Part shown: piece by piece, positions 1-8,467 of the stretch
How positions within the stretch are numbered: the first letter of the stretch is position 1
Layout: each line of letters begins with the position of its first letter
NCBI RefSeq assembly: GCF_026261605.1
Contig: NZ_CP102486.1
Span: forward strand, 1,302,001 to 1,366,000
Origin: Dechloromonas sp. A34
GTDB taxonomy: Bacteria > Pseudomonadota > Gammaproteobacteria > Burkholderiales > Rhodocyclaceae
Direction of reading: 5' to 3'
DNA length: 64,000 nucleotides
Position numbers and translations under genes: made by a program
The notes under the pieces: generated by a model
Told to the model about the DNA's origin: nothing
The model's database searches: none
Seen by the model: only the letters and a program-made list of their open reading frames with translations

Positions 1-1
1 G

Positions 2-3000
2 CGTGCCCGCCTGCCGAAACCGGAATTCCAGGCCGATCTGCCGGTCAATGAACGGCGGGCCGAGATTGCCGAGCTGATCGAGAAGCACCAAGTGGTCATC
101 GTTTGCGGCGAGACCGGTTCGGGCAAGACGACGCAGTTGCCGAAAATCTGTCTCGAACTGGGGCGCGGTGCGACTGGTCTGATCGGCCACACCCAGCCCC
201 GCCGGCTGGCCGCCCGCTCGGTCGCCACAAGGCTGGCCCAGGAACTCAAAACCCAGGTCGGGGCCGGGGTCGGCGTCAAGATTCGCTTCCAGGACCGCTC
301 CAGCCCGGAGAGCTGGGTCAAGCTGATGACCGACGGCATCCTGCTCGCCGAAAGCCAGTCCGATCCCTATCTGAATGCCTACGACACGATCATCATCGAC
401 GAGGCGCACGAGCGCAGCCTGAACATCGATTTCCTGCTCGGCTACCTCAAGCAACTGCTGCCCAAGCGCCCCGATCTGAAGCTCATCATCACCTCGGCGA
501 CCATCGATGCCGAGCGCTTCTCGCAGCACTTCGGCGGCGCCCCGGTGATCGAAGTGTCGGGGCGCCTCTACCCGGTCGAGGTGCGCTACCGGCCGGTCGA
601 GGATCTGGAGAAGAAGGACGACGAGCGCGATCTCTACGACGCCATCGTCGATGCCGCCGACGAACTGTCGCGCCTGGGCAGCGGCGACATCCTGGTCTTC
701 CTGCCCGGCGAACGGGAAATCCGCGAAGCGGCCGAAGCCTTGCGCAAGCACGCCCTGGCCCGGCCCGGCCTGTCGTCTACGGCGCACGCCCCGGAAATCC
801 TGCCCCTCTTCTCGCGCCTCTCGGCCGGCGAGCAGGACCGCATCTTCAAGCCCTCCGGCAACCAGCGACGCATCGTGCTCGCCACCAACGTCGCCGAAAC
901 CTCGCTGACCGTGCCCGGCATTCGCTACGTGATCGACACCGGCCTGGCCCGGGTTAAGCGCTACTCCTACCGCAACAAGGTCGAGCAGCTGCAGATCGAA
1001 AAAGTGTCGCAGGCCGCGGCTCGCCAGCGCGCTGGGCGTTGCGGCCGGGTGGCGGCCGGCGTCTGCGTTCGGCTCTACGACGAGCTCGACTTCAACGCCC
1101 GGCCGCCCTTCACCGACCCGGAAATTCTGCGTTCCTCGCTGGCTGGCGTCATCCTGCGCATGAAGTCGCTGCGCCTGACTGATGTCGAGAGCTTCCCCTT
1201 CCTCGAGCCGCCGCCGGCCAAGGCGATTGCCGACGGCTATGCGTTGCTGCAGGAACTCGGCGCGCTCGACGACGACAATGTCCTGACGCCGATCGGCCAG
1301 TCGCTGGCCAAGCTGCCGCTCGACCCGCGCATCGGCCGCATGCTGGTCGCGGCGCGCGACCTCGGCTGCCTCAAGGAAGTCATGGTCATCGCCGCCGGCC
1401 TCTCCGCCCAGGACCCCCGCGAGCGGCCGCAGGAGCGCCAGCAGGCGGCCGACGAGAAACACAAGCTGTTCGTCGACGAGAAGTCGGAATTCCTCTCCTG
1501 GTGGAAACTGTGGAACTGGTTCCAGAATGCCGTCGAACACAAGAAATCGAACAAGCAGCTGGTCGATACCTGCCATGCCCATTTCCTGTCCTACCTGCGC
1601 CTGCGCGAATGGCGCGAGGTGCATGGCCAGTTGCACGCGATGGTCGCCGAGCTGGGCTGGAAGGAAAGCGACATCCCCGGCACCTACGAGGCCATCCATC
1701 AGGCGCTGCTCGCCGGCCTCCTGGGCAATCTCGGCTGCAAGGCCGACGAGTCCGGCTATTACCTCGGCGCGCGCGGCATCCGCTTCCTGATCCATCCCTC
1801 CTCGCCGCTGCAGAAGAAGGCCGGCAAATGGCTCATGGCAGCCGAAATCACCGAGACCACCCGCCTCTTCGGTCGCTGCGTCGCCCGCATCGAGCCCGAC
1901 TGGCTGGAGAAAGTGGGCGCTCACCTCATCAAGCGCAGCTACTTCGACGCGCACTGGGAAAAGAAGTCGATGCAGGTCGCCGGCTGGGAGCGGACGACGC
2001 TCTACGGCGTGGTTATCAACCCCAAGCGGCGCATCCATTACGGCCCGCTGGCTCCGGCCGAGTCGCGGGAGATCTTCATCCGCCAGGGCCTGGTCGGCGA
2101 GGAAATCGACGACGCCTATGCCAAGCGCTGGCCCTTCTTTCAGCACAACCAGAAGCTGATCCGCGAGATCGAGCATCTCGAACACAAGCAGCGCCGCCAG
2201 GACGTGCTGGTCGATGACGAGCTGATCTACGCCTTCTACGACCAGCTGATTCCCGAGGGCATCCACAACGGCGCCACTTTCGACCACTGGCGCAAGGAGG
2301 CCGAGCGCGAGAGGCCGAAGCTGCTCTATCTGGCCAAGGATGACCTGATGCGGCACTCGGCGGCCGGCATCACGACCGAGGCCTTTCCGCACCACCTGAA
2401 GGTCGGCGGCATCGATTACGGGCTGGCCTACCATTTCGAGCCGGGTTCGCCGCGCGACGGCGTGACGCTGACCCTGCCGCTGGCCCAGTTGAACCAGATT
2501 CCCGCCGGGCGCATGGAATGGCTGGTGCCGGGGCTGCTCAAGGAAAAGCTGGTGCAGTTGATCAAGACGCTGCCGCAGCGCATTCGCGCCAAGCTGGTGC
2601 CGGTGCCCGAGTTCGTCGAGGAATTCATCGCCGCCACGGCCGGTAACGACAAGAAGATGGGCCTCGGGCTGATTCCGCCGCTGATCGACTACATCCTGAC
2701 CGCCCGTGGCCTGAACGCCCGCGGCTGGGCGGTGACGCCGGACGCCTTCCGACCCGACGCGCTGCCGTTGCATTTTTCGATGAACTACAAGCTGATCGAC
2801 GAGCATGGCCGCCAGCTCGACATGAACCGCAGTCTGGTCCAGTTGCGCGCCGACTGGGGCAAGGAGGCCAAGCAGGAGTTCGCCGAACTGCACGAAACGC
2901 CTTCCGAATTCACCAACCTCACCGACTGGACCTTCGGCGAACTGCCGGAACTTATGGAAGTGCCGGTCGCCGGTCAGACGGTGATCGGCTACCCGGCGCT

Positions 3001-3766
3001 GACCGACGAGGGCGAGACGGTCAGCCTCAAGGTCTTCGATTCGGCCGAGGAAGCGGCGGCAGGACATCGGGCCGGCCTGCTGCGCCTGTTCATGCTGCAG
3101 TTCCGCGACCAGGTGAAGTACTTCGACAAGAACGTTCCGGGCCTGACCCAGATGGCCATGCAGTACATGGCGCTGGGCAGCAGCGACGATTTGAAGCGCC
3201 AACTGATCGCCCTGACCTTCGAGCGCGCCTGCCTGACCGAGCCGCTGCCGACGACGCCGGCCGCCTTCAAGAGCCGCTGCGGCGACAGCAAGGCGCGGCT
3301 CGGCCTGATCATGCAGGAAATCTGCCGCATGGTCGGTGCCGTGCTTACTGAATGGCAGGCGGTGGGCAAGAAGCTGCCGGCCTTCAAGGCGCATGCGGCG
3401 GCGCTGCAGGACATCGAGGCCCAGGTCAAACGCCTGATGGGCAAGAACTTCGTTGCGGAAACGCCGTTCGAGCGGCTGCAGCACTACCCGCGCTATTTCA
3501 AGGGCATCGTCGTCCGCCTCGACAAGCTGAAGGCCAACCCGGCGCGCGACGCGCAGCTGATGGCCGAATACGCGCCGCTGTGGACCAACTACGAGCGGCG
3601 CTTCCTGCAACTGGCCAAGCAGGGCGCCAGCGATCCGCAGATCGAGCAGTTCCGCTGGCTATTGGAAGAACTGCGGATCAGCCTGTTCGCGCAGGAGTTG
3701 CGGACGCCGGTGCCGGTTTCGGTCAAACGGCTGCAGAAACAGTGGGAAGGAATTCAACATGGGTGA
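2..3766 (+). CDS. hrpA: ATP-dependent RNA helicase HrpA (5' end outside window)
   Basis: The frame is open from the left edge, so the true start lies outside; about 1254 residues are visible of a family usually near 1300. This is a DEAH-box SF2 helicase of the HrpA family, known to act on mRNA and stalled ribosomes. Walker A GETGSGKT starts near 107, DEAH (IIIDEAHERS) near 399, motif III TSAT near 490 and motif VI QRAGRCGR near 1024. The long C-terminal part matches the HA2/OB and DUF3418 regions typical of bacterial HrpA. The stop overlaps the next ATG by 8 bases, which suggests coupled translation. Confidence 0.95.
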   Translation, partial: RARLPKPEFQADLPVNERRAEIAELIEKHQVVIVCGETGSGKTTQLPKICLELGRGATGLIGHTQPRRLAARSVATRLAQELKTQVGAGVGVKIRFQDRSSPESWVKLMTDGILLAESQSDPYLNAYDTIIIDEAHERSLNIDFLLGYLKQLLPKRPDLKLIITSATIDAERFSQHFGGAPVIEVSGRLYPVEVRYRPVEDLEKKDDERDLYDAIVDAADELSRLGSGDILVFLPGEREIREAAEALRKHALARPGLSSTAHAPEILPLFSRLSAGEQDRIFKPSGNQRRIVLATNVAETSLTVPGIRYVIDTGLARVKRYSYRNKVEQLQIEKVSQAAARQRAGRCGRVAAGVCVRLYDELDFNARPPFTDPEILRSSLAGVILRMKSLRLTDVESFPFLEPPPAKAIADGYALLQELGALDDDNVLTPIGQSLAKLPLDPRIGRMLVAARDLGCLKEVMVIAAGLSAQDPRERPQERQQAADEKHKLFVDEKSEFLSWWKLWNWFQNAVEHKKSNKQLVDTCHAHFLSYLRLREWREVHGQLHAMVAELGWKESDIPGTYEAIHQALLAGLLGNLGCKADESGYYLGARGIRFLIHPSSPLQKKAGKWLMAAEITETTRLFGRCVARIEPDWLEKVGAHLIKRSYFDAHWEKKSMQVAGWERTTLYGVVINPKRRIHYGPLAPAESREIFIRQGLVGEEIDDAYAKRWPFFQHNQKLIREIEHLEHKQRRQDVLVDDELIYAFYDQLIPEGIHNGATFDHWRKEAERERPKLLYLAKDDLMRHSAAGITTEAFPHHLKVGGIDYGLAYHFEPGSPRDGVTLTLPLAQLNQIPAGRMEWLVPGLLKEKLVQLIKTLPQRIRAKLVPVPEFVEEFIAATAGNDKKMGLGLIPPLIDYILTARGLNARGWAVTPDAFRPDALPLHFSMNYKLIDEHGRQLDMNRSLVQLRADWGKEAKQEFAELHETPSEFTNLTDWTFGELPELMEVPVAGQTVIGYPALTDEGETVSLKVFDSAEEAAAGHRAGLLRLFMLQFRDQVKYFDKNVPGLTQMAMQYMALGSSDDLKRQLIALTFERACLTEPLPTTPAAFKSRCGDSKARLGLIMQEICRMVGAVLTEWQAVGKKLPAFKAHAAALQDIEAQVKRLMGKNFVAETPFERLQHYPRYFKGIVVRLDKLKANPARDAQLMAEYAPLWTNYERRFLQLAKQGASDPQIEQFRWLLEELRISLFAQELRTPVPVSVKRLQKQWEGIQHG

Positions 3767-4493
3767 CGTGATGCTGGCGCTGATGCGCACTTTCGGCAGC
3801 CTGAGGAACGGCCGGGTCTGGCTCTACGTGCTGACCCCGGCCCTGTTTTCGCTGCTGCTGACCATAGCTCTGGCGGTCTGGGCGCTGGGTGCGGTCGTTC
3901 AACAATTGATGGGCTATCCGCCGATGACCTGGCTGGCCGGCTGGGGTCTGCTCTGGCTGGCGACGATCCTGGCCTACCTCGGCGGCTGGATGGCAATTTT
4001 CGCGGTTGCCTACCTGTGCGCCTCGCTGCTGGCCGCCATCGTCATCATGCCGCTGATGCTCAAGCACCTGTCGGCCGGCGAGTATCGCGATGTGGTGCCG
4101 ATGGGTAAGGATAGCTTCGTCGCGGCGGCGCTCAACAGCTTGCTGGCCTCGCTCATCTTCATCATCGCCTGGCTGCTGACCGTTCCCTTGTGGCTGATTC
4201 CCGGCTTCTCGCTGCTGATTCCGCTGCTGCTCATGGGCTGGCTGAACCGCCGGACCTTCGCCTACGATGCGCTGTCGATGCATGCCACGGCCGAGGAATG
4301 GCGCGGCATCCGGCAGGGCAACAAGACGCCGCTGTTCATGCTCGGCCTGACCATGGCGCTGTTCGCCCACATCCCGCTGCTCGGCCTGCTGGTGCCGGCG
4401 CTGGCGGCGCTATCATTCGTTCATTACGGGCTCGAAGCCCTGCGCCGCTCGCGCGGCGGCGCCATCGTCACCATCGAGGGGGAACGCATATGA
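3759..4493 (+). CDS. EI24 domain-containing membrane protein
   Basis: A 244-residue integral membrane protein with four or more hydrophobic segments (about residues 20-50, 60-100, 125-160 and 190-220). It resembles the EI24/CysZ-like family; its substrate is unknown to me. The ATG lies inside the 3' end of hrpA, and the stop overlaps the next gene as ATGA (4490-4493), so hrpA, this gene and the MoCF-domain gene probably form one operon. Function is inferred only from family resemblance. Confidence 0.75.
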   Translation: MGDVMLALMRTFGSLRNGRVWLYVLTPALFSLLLTIALAVWALGAVVQQLMGYPPMTWLAGWGLLWLATILAYLGGWMAIFAVAYLCASLLAAIVIMPLMLKHLSAGEYRDVVPMGKDSFVAAALNSLLASLIFIIAWLLTVPLWLIPGFSLLIPLLLMGWLNRRTFAYDALSMHATAEEWRGIRQGNKTPLFMLGLTMALFAHIPLLGLLVPALAALSFVHYGLEALRRSRGGAIVTIEGERI

Positions 4494-5254
4494 GCCGAAG
4501 CTTTGGCGCCATCATCATCGGCGACGAGATACTGTCCGGCAAACGCCAGGACAAGCACTTCGCGAAGATTGCCGAACTGCTCGGCGCCCGTGGCTTGCGC
4601 CTTTCCTGGGTCGAATATCTGGGCGACGATCGCGAACGCCTGGCCGTCACTTTCAAACGTACGATGGCCGCCGGTGATGTCGTCTTCTCCTGCGGCGGCA
4701 TCGGCAACACCCCGGACGACCATACCCGGCAGGCGGTGGCTGCTGCCCTCGGTGTCGGATTGGAACTGCATCCCGAAGGCTATGAGGAACTGAAGGTGCG
4801 TTTCGCAGGCGAGGAAATCACCGACCAGCGCCGGCAACTGGTCACCTTCCCGGCCGGCGCTCAAATCGTGCCCAACCCGTTCAACCGGATACCGGGCTTC
4901 ATGGCCAACGAGCATTACTTCGTGCCAGGCTTTCCACAAATGGCGCACCCGATGATCGAATGGGCGCTCGATACCTTCTATCGCGAGCTATTCAAACCGG
5001 TCGACGGCGTGGTCGAAAAGGCCTTTCTGCTGACCGGTCCGACAGCCTACGAAAGTGCCTTGCTCGACCTCATGGAGCGCATCGTCAAGGATTACCCGAC
5101 ACTGCGTCTGTTCTCGCTGCCCTCGTTGGTCGGCAAGGAGCGCAAGCATCTGGAGTTGGGCGTCGAGGGGGCGCCGGTCTTGGTCGACGAGGCGATGGCG
5201 GAGATTCGGAACGAGGTCGAGCGGCGCGGCATTGCCTGGACCTGGCGACCCTGA
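4490..5254 (+). CDS. Competence/damage-inducible protein A-like (MoCF domain)
   Basis: A 254-residue protein with the MoCF-biosynthesis/molybdopterin-binding fold seen in CinA N-termini. The start gives FGAIIIGDEILSGKRQD, and the nucleotide/pterin loop CGGIGNTPDDHT is visible at about residues 67-78. The C-terminal CinA deamidase domain is absent, so this is the short form. The ATG at 4490 overlaps the upstream stop by four bases. The exact substrate cannot be read from sequence; it may act in cofactor or nucleotide metabolism. Confidence 0.85.
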   Translation: MSRSFGAIIIGDEILSGKRQDKHFAKIAELLGARGLRLSWVEYLGDDRERLAVTFKRTMAAGDVVFSCGGIGNTPDDHTRQAVAAALGVGLELHPEGYEELKVRFAGEEITDQRRQLVTFPAGAQIVPNPFNRIPGFMANEHYFVPGFPQMAHPMIEWALDTFYRELFKPVDGVVEKAFLLTGPTAYESALLDLMERIVKDYPTLRLFSLPSLVGKERKHLELGVEGAPVLVDEAMAEIRNEVERRGIAWTWRP

Positions 5255-5283
5255 GCGGCATTCCGCAAATACAGGCGTAAAAA

Positions 5284-5306
5284 AACCCGCGAGCAATTCG
5301 CGGGTT
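5284..5306 (-). terminator. Rho-independent terminator after the first phasin
   Basis: A 9-bp perfect stem (AACCCGCGA / TCGCGGGTT) with a 5-nt loop. A run of seven A on the + strand just before it becomes the U-tract for minus-strand transcripts, so it best serves the phasin gene ending at 5331. It may also help stop + strand transcripts from the MoCF-domain gene. Confidence 0.8.
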
Positions 5307-5330
5307 CTTATGGCTGGAAGCCGGCAGGTA

Positions 5331-5897
5331 TTATTTGCTGGCCTTCTTGGCGGCAGCGGCGGTTGCGCTCTTGGCCGGGGCGGCAACCTTGGTCGCGGCC
5401 TGCATGTTGGCTTCGGCGATGTCGGACAGCTGCTTGGCCATCGAATTCATCTGGTCGAAAGCCTTGGTCGAGGCGCCGAGCATGGACTGCATCGTGGCGG
5501 CGAAGACGTCGCCACCGACCGGCGCAGAGGCCTTGGCCTTGTTGACGGCGCTTTGGGCATTCTTGGTGAAGCTGCTGTACTGCGCTTCCATCACCGAGGT
5601 GATTTCCTTCTGCATTTCGGCGACCAGATCGTAGACGCTGCGCGAGTAGTCAACGATCTTCTCAACGCCCGGTTTGGCCAGTTCGCTGTTCAGCTTGGCG
5701 ACTTCGTTGACGTCCTTGGCCGACAACAGTTGCTGGGTGCTGGCCACCGTGTTGTTGAAAAACTCGCGGGAGGCGGCCATGTTGAGGGCTGTTAGGCGCT
5801 CGACGCCGTTGAAGGCGGTGCGCAGCAGGGCCATCATCACTTCGGCATTGGCTTTTTGGGCGGCGGTCAGTTGTTCGATATTCGAGTTGCTCATCAT
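5331..5897 (-). CDS. Phasin family protein (copy 1)
   Basis: A 188-residue phasin, an amphipathic helical protein that coats polyhydroxyalkanoate granules. No signal peptide or membrane segment is present. It is rich in Ala, Lys, Ser and Val; the middle carries the SRSVYDLVAEMQKEITSVME segment typical of the Phasin_2 family, and the tail is a Lys/Ala-rich stretch. The start is preceded by an AG-rich Shine-Dalgarno sequence (TGGAGAAGATG region). It lies just downstream of a paralogue at 5970-6524, with a terminator between them, so the two can be expressed separately. Confidence 0.9.
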   Translation of the reverse strand: MMSNSNIEQLTAAQKANAEVMMALLRTAFNGVERLTALNMAASREFFNNTVASTQQLLSAKDVNEVAKLNSELAKPGVEKIVDYSRSVYDLVAEMQKEITSVMEAQYSSFTKNAQSAVNKAKASAPVGGDVFAATMQSMLGASTKAFDQMNSMAKQLSDIAEANMQAATKVAAPAKSATAAAAKKASK

Positions 5898-5932
5898 CTT
5901 CTCCAGTGTATTTTTGGTGGTCCGGATGCAAC

Positions 5933-5960
5933 AAAGCCCCCGCCGTCAGGCGGGGGCTTT
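5933..5960 (-). terminator. Terminator after the second phasin
   Basis: A perfect 12-bp stem (AAAGCCCCCGCC / GGCGGGGGCTTT) with a GTCA loop, just downstream of the phasin stop at 5970 on the minus strand. It separates the two tandem phasin genes. Confidence 0.85.
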
Positions 5961-5969
5961 ACTTGCGAA

Positions 5970-6524
5970 TTACTTGGACTTCTTGGCGGCGGTGCCGACA
6001 GCCTTGACCGTGGCGTTGGTCGCGGCGGCGACGTTGGCTTCGGTGATTTCGGCAACTTGCTTGGCAGCCTTGTTCAGGTTGTCGAAAGCGGAGTTGGCGG
6101 CGGCGATGGCGGACTTGACGGCAGCAACGGCAACATCAGAACCGGCCGGAGCGGACTTGGCAGCCTTGTCCAGCAGATCGGCGACTTGCTTCTGGAAACC
6201 ACCGAATTGACCTTCCAGGGTCTTGGACAGCTCTTCCTGAGCCTGGGCGGAGATTTCATAGACGGAACGCGAGTAGGCAACAGCCTTTTCGACATTCGGC
6301 TGGGCCAGGGAAGCCTGGATGGACAGGGCTTCTTGCACGTCCTTGGCGCCGAGCAGGGCCTTGGTGCCGGAAACGGAATCTTCCAGAACGGAACGGGCGG
6401 TGTTCAGGTTCAGGGCGGCAATGCGCTCGGCGGACGACAGGGCGGCGTTGGCCAGCGACAGCAGGGAATCGACAGCGGTCTTGTTGGCGGAAGCGAGTTG
6501 TTCGGTGTTGGCGAAGTAAGTCAT
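5970..6524 (-). CDS. Phasin family protein (copy 2)
   Basis: A 184-residue phasin paralogous to the one at 5331-5897. Both share the layout EQL.A.K...DSLLSL...A.ER, a central SRSVYEIS..AQEELSK segment and a Lys-rich tail. Phasins cover PHA storage granules and control their size. The gene starts with a good Shine-Dalgarno sequence (AGGAGATTACCC before ATG). It is the first gene after the AT-rich region 6525-6750, which holds a 19-bp palindrome and is the likely site of its regulation. The two copies probably arose by tandem duplication. Confidence 0.9.
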   Translation of the reverse strand: MTYFANTEQLASANKTAVDSLLSLANAALSSAERIAALNLNTARSVLEDSVSGTKALLGAKDVQEALSIQASLAQPNVEKAVAYSRSVYEISAQAQEELSKTLEGQFGGFQKQVADLLDKAAKSAPAGSDVAVAAVKSAIAAANSAFDNLNKAAKQVAEITEANVAAATNATVKAVGTAAKKSK

Positions 6525-6644
6525 GGGTAATCTCCTAAATTGAGGAACAGGCTAAACAGTTGAACCGTTGCAGCGCTTTTTGAGACATGTTGCACCGCAC
6601 CATGGATTCAATTATAGGAGTGATTGTTGTAATGTCAACAATTA

Positions 6645-6663
6645 TTTTGTGCAGTGCACAAAA
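6645..6663. promoter_or_regulatory. Palindromic candidate operator upstream of phasin copy 2
   Basis: TTTTGTGCA-G-TGCACAAAA is a near-perfect palindrome with 9-bp arms, in an AT-rich 226-bp intergenic region (6525-6750) that contains no gene. It lies about 120 bp upstream of the phasin start. Phasin genes are commonly repressed by PhaR, which binds TGC/GCA-containing dyads in some species; assigning this site to PhaR is inference. Confidence 0.5.
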
Positions 6664-6750
6664 AAACATAACACGCTGAAATGTATATGTTTTATTAATC
6701 TTTTAGGTACTTGTATCTGGCGATTTTTGTGCATGCGGAAAGGCTATGCA

Positions 6751-7365
6751 CTAGGGCTGTGCATTGGGGGCGCTCAGTCCGCCAGCCCCTCTGAGGTCGA
6801 GTCGCTCGCCCCGTCCGGCCGGGCGCTCGGGCTCGTTGCCAGTGCTCTTTGGCTGGATGACGGCCCGTACGCGAGGTGGCGGGGCTTTTGCATCGCGAGT
6901 TTCGCCGGCGGTAACCAGGTATTTTTCGCTGATCGCGTCGTACCAGATGTAGTCGCCCTTGACCTGATCTTCGCCGCTCTTGACCCAGGCCCGGTGGAAC
7001 AGTTCGGCAATTTCGCTGTTGCTGTTGTATTCGATGCGCTCGGCTTCGCCTTCCATGTACTCGTCCTTGCCTTCGCGCTTCTGGCGGAAGCGAGCCAGGC
7101 CATCCTTGCCGCCAAAGGCGGTTCCCTTCTGGAAGCCGTACTTGTCCTCGGTGACGACGATGCGGGCGGCCTTGAGCGTCATGGTGCCCTTGGTGATCAC
7201 GACATCGCCTTCGAGAATCTGGATTTTCTTGGCGTCGTCGATCGAGATCCGGTTGGCTTCGAGCAGCATCGGTTTGTCGCGATCAGCCCGTTCGGCGAAT
7301 GCCGGCTGGGTGGCGAGAAGGGCGACGGAAAGCACGAGGGGAAACGCGGTGGGGCGGATGATCAT
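6751..7365 (-). CDS. lptA: LPS transport periplasmic protein LptA
   Basis: A 204-residue LptA, the periplasmic bridge that carries lipopolysaccharide between inner and outer membranes. The N-terminus MIIRPTAFPLVLSVALL ending in AFA is a Sec signal peptide. It is followed by the OstA fold (MLLEANRISIDDAKKIQILEGD). A longer upstream reading frame exists, but ATG 7365 was chosen because of the signal peptide and the ATGA overlap with lptC. The tail after about residue 165 is Pro/Arg-rich and poorly conserved. lptB and rpoN, which often follow lptA, are not next; a phasin promoter region follows instead. Confidence 0.9.
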   Translation of the reverse strand: MIIRPTAFPLVLSVALLATQPAFAERADRDKPMLLEANRISIDDAKKIQILEGDVVITKGTMTLKAARIVVTEDKYGFQKGTAFGGKDGLARFRQKREGKDEYMEGEAERIEYNSNSEIAELFHRAWVKSGEDQVKGDYIWYDAISEKYLVTAGETRDAKAPPPRVRAVIQPKSTGNEPERPAGRGERLDLRGAGGLSAPNAQP

Positions 7366-7943
7366 GGCTTTGTCCTGGGGCGGATGTACAGGCCGGTCAC
7401 CTGCGATTGCAGAACTAGAGTGGAGGTGTTGTTGTCGAGATGCGCACCGACCCCCTTGATCCAGGATTGTCCCTGGGTGATCTCGACCGGACTGCTGGTA
7501 AAGGCGATGCCGACATCCGGCTGGGCAGTGAGGTCGGGCATCCGGGCAACCATTTCCGGGCGGTCGGGGGTTGCGGCGCGGGTGGCCGAGACGTCGTCCC
7601 ACAAGTAGACAGTTTCACCCTTGGCGGTGACCTTGGCGTGTTTGGCGGTCAGCGTCACCGGCGCAGCATCGGGGCGATAGCTGATCAGGACCGGAGACTG
7701 GAGTTCGGACGAATCGTCGTCCGGGTAATGCACCAGGTAGGGGGCGGTCAGGCGATATTTCACATTGCCGGTGTCGTCAAAACGGCGAACCACAAAATTT
7801 TCAGCAATCGCGTCCGGGTCGTGGCGTGCCTTGCCGTCGTGTTTCGAATCGCCGATATCGACCGCTTTCTGCAGCCAGAAACTGAGCCCGGCCAGCAGTG
7901 CGAGCAGGATGATCGGGAAAAGTTGGCTGGGCCAGTGCTTCAT
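7362..7943 (-). CDS. lptC: LPS export protein LptC
   Basis: A 193-residue LptC with one N-terminal membrane anchor (about residues 5-25, LFPIILLALLAGLSFWL) and a periplasmic beta-jellyroll domain. It receives LPS from LptBFG and passes it to LptA. The segment DAIAENFVVRRFDDTGNVKY is typical of the family. ATG 7943 overlaps the kdsC stop by four bases and the gene stop overlaps lptA by four bases, so translation of kdsC-lptC-lptA is probably coupled. Confidence 0.9.
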   Translation of the reverse strand: MKHWPSQLFPIILLALLAGLSFWLQKAVDIGDSKHDGKARHDPDAIAENFVVRRFDDTGNVKYRLTAPYLVHYPDDDSSELQSPVLISYRPDAAPVTLTAKHAKVTAKGETVYLWDDVSATRAATPDRPEMVARMPDLTAQPDVGIAFTSSPVEITQGQSWIKGVGAHLDNNTSTLVLQSQVTGLYIRPRTKP

Positions 7944-8467
7944 GGCGCGTCGAGGTAGGGAGCGAAGGCCGCGTCGAGCTTGCCCTGTGCCACCAGAATG
8001 AATTCGATCGCTTCGCGCACGGCGCCGTGACCGCCGGCGGCGTCCGTGATGGCGTGGGCGTATTCCTTGACGATCGGGCGGGCGTTGGCCGGAGCAATTG
8101 CCAGGCCGCATTGCGTCATGACCGGCAGGTCGATGACGTCATCGCCCATGAAGGCGCAGTCATGCCAGTGCAGGCCGAGTTTTTCCAGCAGGCCGGCGAC
8201 GGCGGCACGCTTGTTGGCCACCCCTTGGTAAACATGTTCGATCCCGAGGTCGGCGGCACGGGCGGCGACCACGCCGGAAGTGCGGCCGGTCACGATGGCC
8301 AGTTCGATCCCGGCCCGTTGCATGAATTTCAGGCCGAGGCCATCCTGGACGTTGAAGGTCTTCAGTTCGCCGCCATCGTCGGTGTAGTGCAGGCCGCCAT
8401 CGGTCATCACGCCGTCGATGTCGAAGGCGACGAGTTTGATGCGGGTGGCGCGGGTTTTGGCGTCCAT
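7940..8467 (-). CDS. kdsC: 3-deoxy-D-manno-octulosonate 8-phosphate phosphatase KdsC
   Basis: A 175-residue HAD-superfamily phosphatase that removes phosphate from Kdo-8-phosphate in Kdo synthesis. HAD motif I is FDIDGVMTDG (nucleophile Asp followed by Asp two residues on), the Thr motif is in AIVTGRTS, and the Mg-binding motif is MGDDVIDLPVM. Length and lack of a cap domain fit KdsC. The ATG shares one base with the kdsD stop (TGATG). Confidence 0.93.
   Translation of the reverse strand: MDAKTRATRIKLVAFDIDGVMTDGGLHYTDDGGELKTFNVQDGLGLKFMQRAGIELAIVTGRTSGVVAARAADLGIEHVYQGVANKRAAVAGLLEKLGLHWHDCAFMGDDVIDLPVMTQCGLAIAPANARPIVKEYAHAITDAAGGHGAVREAIEFILVAQGKLDAAFAPYLDAP

Noticed and set aside
5856..6530. 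Gly-rich open frame on the + strand across both phasin genes
   Set aside because: It is antisense to clear phasin coding sequence and spans a terminator; composition reflects the reverse complement of Ala codons.
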